DNA from: CAKZSB01 sp964573105
GTDB lineage: Bacteria > Pseudomonadota > Gammaproteobacteria > Granulosicoccales > Granulosicoccaceae
Direction of reading: 5' to 3'
DNA: 64,000 bases
NCBI GenBank assembly: GCA_964573105.1
Contig: CAZNIS010000004.1
Span: 1 to 64,000 of the forward strand
Shown here: piece by piece, positions 61,377-64,000 of the stretch
How the letters are laid out: every line of letters begins with the position of its first letter
How positions within the stretch are numbered: the first letter of the stretch is position 1
Notes under the pieces: generated by a model
Seen by the model: the letters and a program-made list of their open reading frames with translations, nothing else
Told to the model about the DNA's origin: nothing
The model's database searches: none
Program-made: the position numbers and the translations under genes

Positions 61377-63155
61377 CTAGAGTGCACCCTGTTGCGGCTG
61401 CATGTCGTCGCGATTGATACCGGCAACCGGCACAGGCTTTTTCATTGCGTCGCGACGGAAGGGCTCGCCCAGTTCCTGGTTCAGAATCACTTCGATGAAG
61501 GTGGTGACGCCATCGTCCTGCGCTTTGCATGCGGCACGCAGGGTGTCGGTCAGTTCGTCCATGGTACGCACTGTGACACCTTTAAGACCACAGCCTTCGG
61601 CTACTTTGGCGTAGCTCAGACCCGGATCGAGTTCGGTGCCGACGAAGTTGTTGTCGTACCACAGTGTGGTGTTGCGCTTTTCAGCACCCCACTGGTAGTT
61701 GCGGAAGATCACCATAGTGATGGCGGGCCATTCGTCGCGACCGATGCTGGACATTTCGCTCATGGAAATACCGAAGGCGCCGTCGCCGGCAAAGCCGACT
61801 ACCGGTGTGTTCGGGCAACCGATCTTGGCGCCGATGATGGACGGGAAGCCGTATCCACACGGGCCAAACAAGCCCGGTGCCAGATACTTGCGACCTTTTT
61901 CAAAGGTGGGATAGGCATTGCCGATCGCACAGTTGTTGCCGATATCGCTTGAGATAATAGCTTCATCCGGCAGACCCATTTGAATTGCGCGCCATGCCAT
62001 ACGAGGTGACATGCGATCTGGATCGCGGTTGCGCGAATCTTCGTTCCAGCTGGTGCCCGGATCGTCTTCTTCGTGATCCATGCTGGACAACGCCTGCAGC
62101 CAGCCGGACTTGGTGGTGCGGATAAGATCGGTGCGTTCCTGACGGCCCTTGTCGCCGGCGGCGCCGCCGAGCTTTGACAACAGGCTTTGCGCAACCTGTT
62201 TGGCATCGCCGCAGATACCGACAGTAACTTTTTTGGTTAGACCGATGCGATCGGCGTTGATGTCGACCTGAATGATCTTGGCATCTTTCGGCCAGTAGTC
62301 GATGCCATAACCTGGCAGGGTCGAGAACGGATTCAGGCGTGTGCCCAGCGCCAGTACCACGTCGGCCTTGGCGATCAGTTCCATCGCGGCTTTTGAGCCG
62401 TTGTAACCCAGTGGCCCGACCGACAGCGGATGTGAACCGGGGAAGGCGTCGTTATGCTGGTAGCCGCAGCAAACCGGCGCGCTGAGCTTTTCGGCCAGCG
62501 CGACGCAGTCATCGATCGCATCGCCAATCACCACGCCCGCGCCGGACAGGATGACCGGGAATTCTGCGTCGGTCAGAATGGCAGCAGCCTCTTCGATCGA
62601 CTTGGCACCGCCCGCCGGGGGCTCAAGGTGCACCACCTGTGGCAGTTCGATGTCGATGACTTGCGTCCAGAAATCACGTGGTACGTTGATCTGCGCCGGT
62701 GCGCAACCGCGCCAGGCTTTCAGAATCACGCGATTCAGGACTTCGGCGATTCGGCTTGGGTCGCGAACTTCTTCCTGGTAGCAGACCATCTCGCTGAACA
62801 TGGCCATCTGCTCGACTTCCTGGAAGCCGCCCTGACCAATCGTTTTGTTGGCCGCCTGCGGGGTGACCAGCAACATCGGTGTGTGGTTCCAGTAGGCGGT
62901 TTTTATCGCGGTGACGAAGCCGGTGATACCCGGTCCGTTCTGGGCGATAGCCATGCCCATTTTGCCGGTGGTTCGCGTGTAGCCATCGCAGATCAGACCA
63001 CCGTTGGTTTCGTGCGCCACGTCCCAGAAGGTGATGCCGGCTTGCGGGAATAGATCGGAGATCGGCATGAACGCTGAGCCGATGATGCCAAATCCGTGTT
63101 CGATACCATGCCGTTGCAAGACTTTGATGAAAGCCTCTTCGGTGGTCATTTTCAT
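61377..63155 (-). CDS. xsc: Sulfoacetaldehyde acetyltransferase
   Basis: 592 residues of the ThDP-dependent Xsc family, which converts sulfoacetaldehyde and phosphate to acetyl phosphate and sulfite in taurine and other C2-sulfonate catabolism. Family text is distinctive: 'TTEEAFIKVLQRHGIEHGFG', 'GSAFMPISDLFPQAGITFWD', 'MDHEEDDPGTSWNEDSRNRD', 'LAPGLFGPCGYGFPSIIGAK', and the ThDP motif 'GDGAFGISMSEMSS ... YQWG'. The catalytic Glu is in 'AHETNGG'. No pta or sulfite exporter lies beside it in the window, so acetyl phosphate would be handled by genes elsewhere. Confidence 0.95.
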   Translation of the reverse strand: MKMTTEEAFIKVLQRHGIEHGFGIIGSAFMPISDLFPQAGITFWDVAHETNGGLICDGYTRTTGKMGMAIAQNGPGITGFVTAIKTAYWNHTPMLLVTPQAANKTIGQGGFQEVEQMAMFSEMVCYQEEVRDPSRIAEVLNRVILKAWRGCAPAQINVPRDFWTQVIDIELPQVVHLEPPAGGAKSIEEAAAILTDAEFPVILSGAGVVIGDAIDDCVALAEKLSAPVCCGYQHNDAFPGSHPLSVGPLGYNGSKAAMELIAKADVVLALGTRLNPFSTLPGYGIDYWPKDAKIIQVDINADRIGLTKKVTVGICGDAKQVAQSLLSKLGGAAGDKGRQERTDLIRTTKSGWLQALSSMDHEEDDPGTSWNEDSRNRDPDRMSPRMAWRAIQMGLPDEAIISSDIGNNCAIGNAYPTFEKGRKYLAPGLFGPCGYGFPSIIGAKIGCPNTPVVGFAGDGAFGISMSEMSSIGRDEWPAITMVIFRNYQWGAEKRNTTLWYDNNFVGTELDPGLSYAKVAEGCGLKGVTVRTMDELTDTLRAACKAQDDGVTTFIEVILNQELGEPFRRDAMKKPVPVAGINRDDMQPQQGAL

Positions 63156-63478
63156 AGATGTGAGTTCCGTGAGTGTAAAAAACTGCGCGAATAGTCGGGC
63201 TTAGCCACTTTCCTTACAAGGTCCAGATTGCCACTGAACTAAGCGACAGATGGCGCGTTGTCGCGGCCCGAATTTACGCCGCCAATATAGTGCCAACCCC
63301 ATCACATTCAAGCAATTAGCAGCCGACATTGACCGAATTGACATATCACCCGGTATCCGCGGCAGCGGTTCGCCAATGTGCTAACCTGCCGGGCAGAAAT
63401 CGACCGTCGCGCCAAACTGCCGCCGCAATCAGCAGGCGCTTTCGATCCTCTGGCGACATCGACATCCACAGGACGCCC
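63156..63478. other. Divergent intergenic region, xsc / nudC
   Basis: 323 bp between divergent genes. It should hold both promoters. I see no gene, strong hairpin or repeat; an AGGA-type ribosome site for nudC lies at about 63470. Confidence 0.5.
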
Positions 63479-64000
63479 ATGACTATCACGTTCGACAGCC
63501 CAAACCCGGAACCCAGTGCCGCAACCGGTTTTTCACAAAACCGCCTGATTCGCGACGCGGAGCATCGTGACGAGTCCTCTCTGCCCACAGCACTGGCAAG
63601 CGATGATCTGGAACTTCATCTGTTTTGCGATCAGGGTGTGATCGTGCGTCGCGACGACCATCCGAGCGCCGTCTTCGGTCTGACAGAGGCCGCGCAGTTC
63701 GAGCCGGATCTCGACAACGCCATCCTGTTGGGGCAAAGCGAAAGCGGGCCACGCGTCGCGGTGCCGGCGCAGACAGACAAGGACGCCCTGCAACCACCCT
63801 ATCGCCACTATGACTACCGTTCCTTGCTGTACTCCAGCAGCACCTCGGAAGGCGATGTCGGCGCGATCGCACAGGGTGCAAGCCTGTTGCACTGGAACAG
63901 CGTCAACCGGTTTTGCGGTAAGTGCGGTGCACCCACGCGCTCAATGATCGGTGGCTACCGCCGCGAGTGCTCGGCCTGTGATCACCAGAGCTTTCCACGC
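63479..64000 (+). CDS. nudC: NADH pyrophosphatase NudC, 3' end cut by window
   Basis: 174 codons from ATG 63479 to the window end, still open. The N-terminal NudC domain is followed by the zinc ribbon 'RFCGKCGAPTRS' and 'ECSACDHQSFPR', the hallmark of NudC-type Nudix enzymes that hydrolyse NADH and remove NAD caps from RNA; the Nudix box itself would lie beyond the window. CACAGGACGCCC before the ATG gives an acceptable ribosome site. Confidence 0.88.
   Translation, partial: MTITFDSPNPEPSAATGFSQNRLIRDAEHRDESSLPTALASDDLELHLFCDQGVIVRRDDHPSAVFGLTEAAQFEPDLDNAILLGQSESGPRVAVPAQTDKDALQPPYRHYDYRSLLYSSSTSEGDVGAIAQGASLLHWNSVNRFCGKCGAPTRSMIGGYRRECSACDHQSFPR

Noticed and set aside
1..64000. tRNA, rRNA, CRISPR arrays, prophage and transposase genes
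   Set aside because: Searched by eye for cloverleaf-like stretches, regular spacer repeats and recombinase or transposase text; none found.

Overview
The window reads as one scaffold stretch from a G+C-rich, Gram-negative, heterotrophic and probably marine gammaproteobacterium. The evidence is the gene repertoire: a TRAP transporter, a BCCT osmolyte carrier, a dimethylglycine/sarcosine dehydrogenase-like enzyme, sulfoacetaldehyde acetyltransferase (Xsc), PCuAC, AsmA and paired M16 peptidases. No rRNA, tRNA or CRISPR array was found. A run of exactly 100 N at 45587-45686 is a scaffold gap, so this is a draft assembly. Lineage below class is not decided by what is visible.

Layout. 1-12.1 kb: a YCII fragment, a lipoprotein, an MFS carrier, a TRAP operon ending in a UbiX-like flavin prenyltransferase, a double SnoaL-like protein, several small membrane or stress-type proteins, an M19 dipeptidase and a TrpB2-type tryptophan synthase. 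12.1-21.2 kb: a visibly A+T-richer block with all genes on the minus strand. It holds a LuxR-type regulator, a large BTAD/SARP-like regulator, a PAP2/vanadium-haloperoxidase-fold protein with a (RTM)5 N-terminus, an S8 subtilase, a previously uncalled 57-codon small ORF rich in Trp/Tyr, and a 305-residue protein with a possible link to heme-binding/lipocalin-like families. This is the best candidate in the window for an undescribed system. 21.3-29.1 kb: a BCCT carrier, a UbiD decarboxylase with an extra C-terminal domain, a flavin reductase, a GDSL hydrolase, a LimB-like flavin monooxygenase, and small membrane or exported proteins.

29.3-38.0 kb: an ebo-type cluster in the order eboD, eboA, eboB, idi, [PQQ-type sugar dehydrogenase, diheme cytochrome c], eboE, eboC. 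It contains a type 1 isopentenyl-diphosphate isomerase and is split by a periplasmic dehydrogenase/cytochrome pair; eboF is not in the window. 38-45.4 kb: an EamA exporter, AsmA, a copper-handling pair, a heme-containing diguanylate cyclase and small enzymes. 45.4-50.8 kb: repeats around the scaffold gap, then a three-gene Gld-type ABC operon (ATPase, GldF-GldG fusion, DUF4340). 51.2-64 kb: MFS, an active/inactive M16 pair, a GGDEF-EAL protein, a DMGDH-like enzyme, a 1.2 kb repeat-rich intergenic region, xsc, and the 5' part of nudC.

Working together (inference): the TRAP-UbiX operon, UbiD, flavin reductase and LimB-like monooxygenase could form an uptake and catabolic route for an unsaturated or aromatic acid or terpenoid. 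BCCT, the DMGDH-like protein and Xsc suggest use of methylated amines and sulfonates. The ebo genes with idi and a UbiA-family enzyme suggest production or export of a prenylated metabolite. A hairpin-forming interspersed repeat with compensatory stem changes occurs in at least five intergenic places and flanks the gap.
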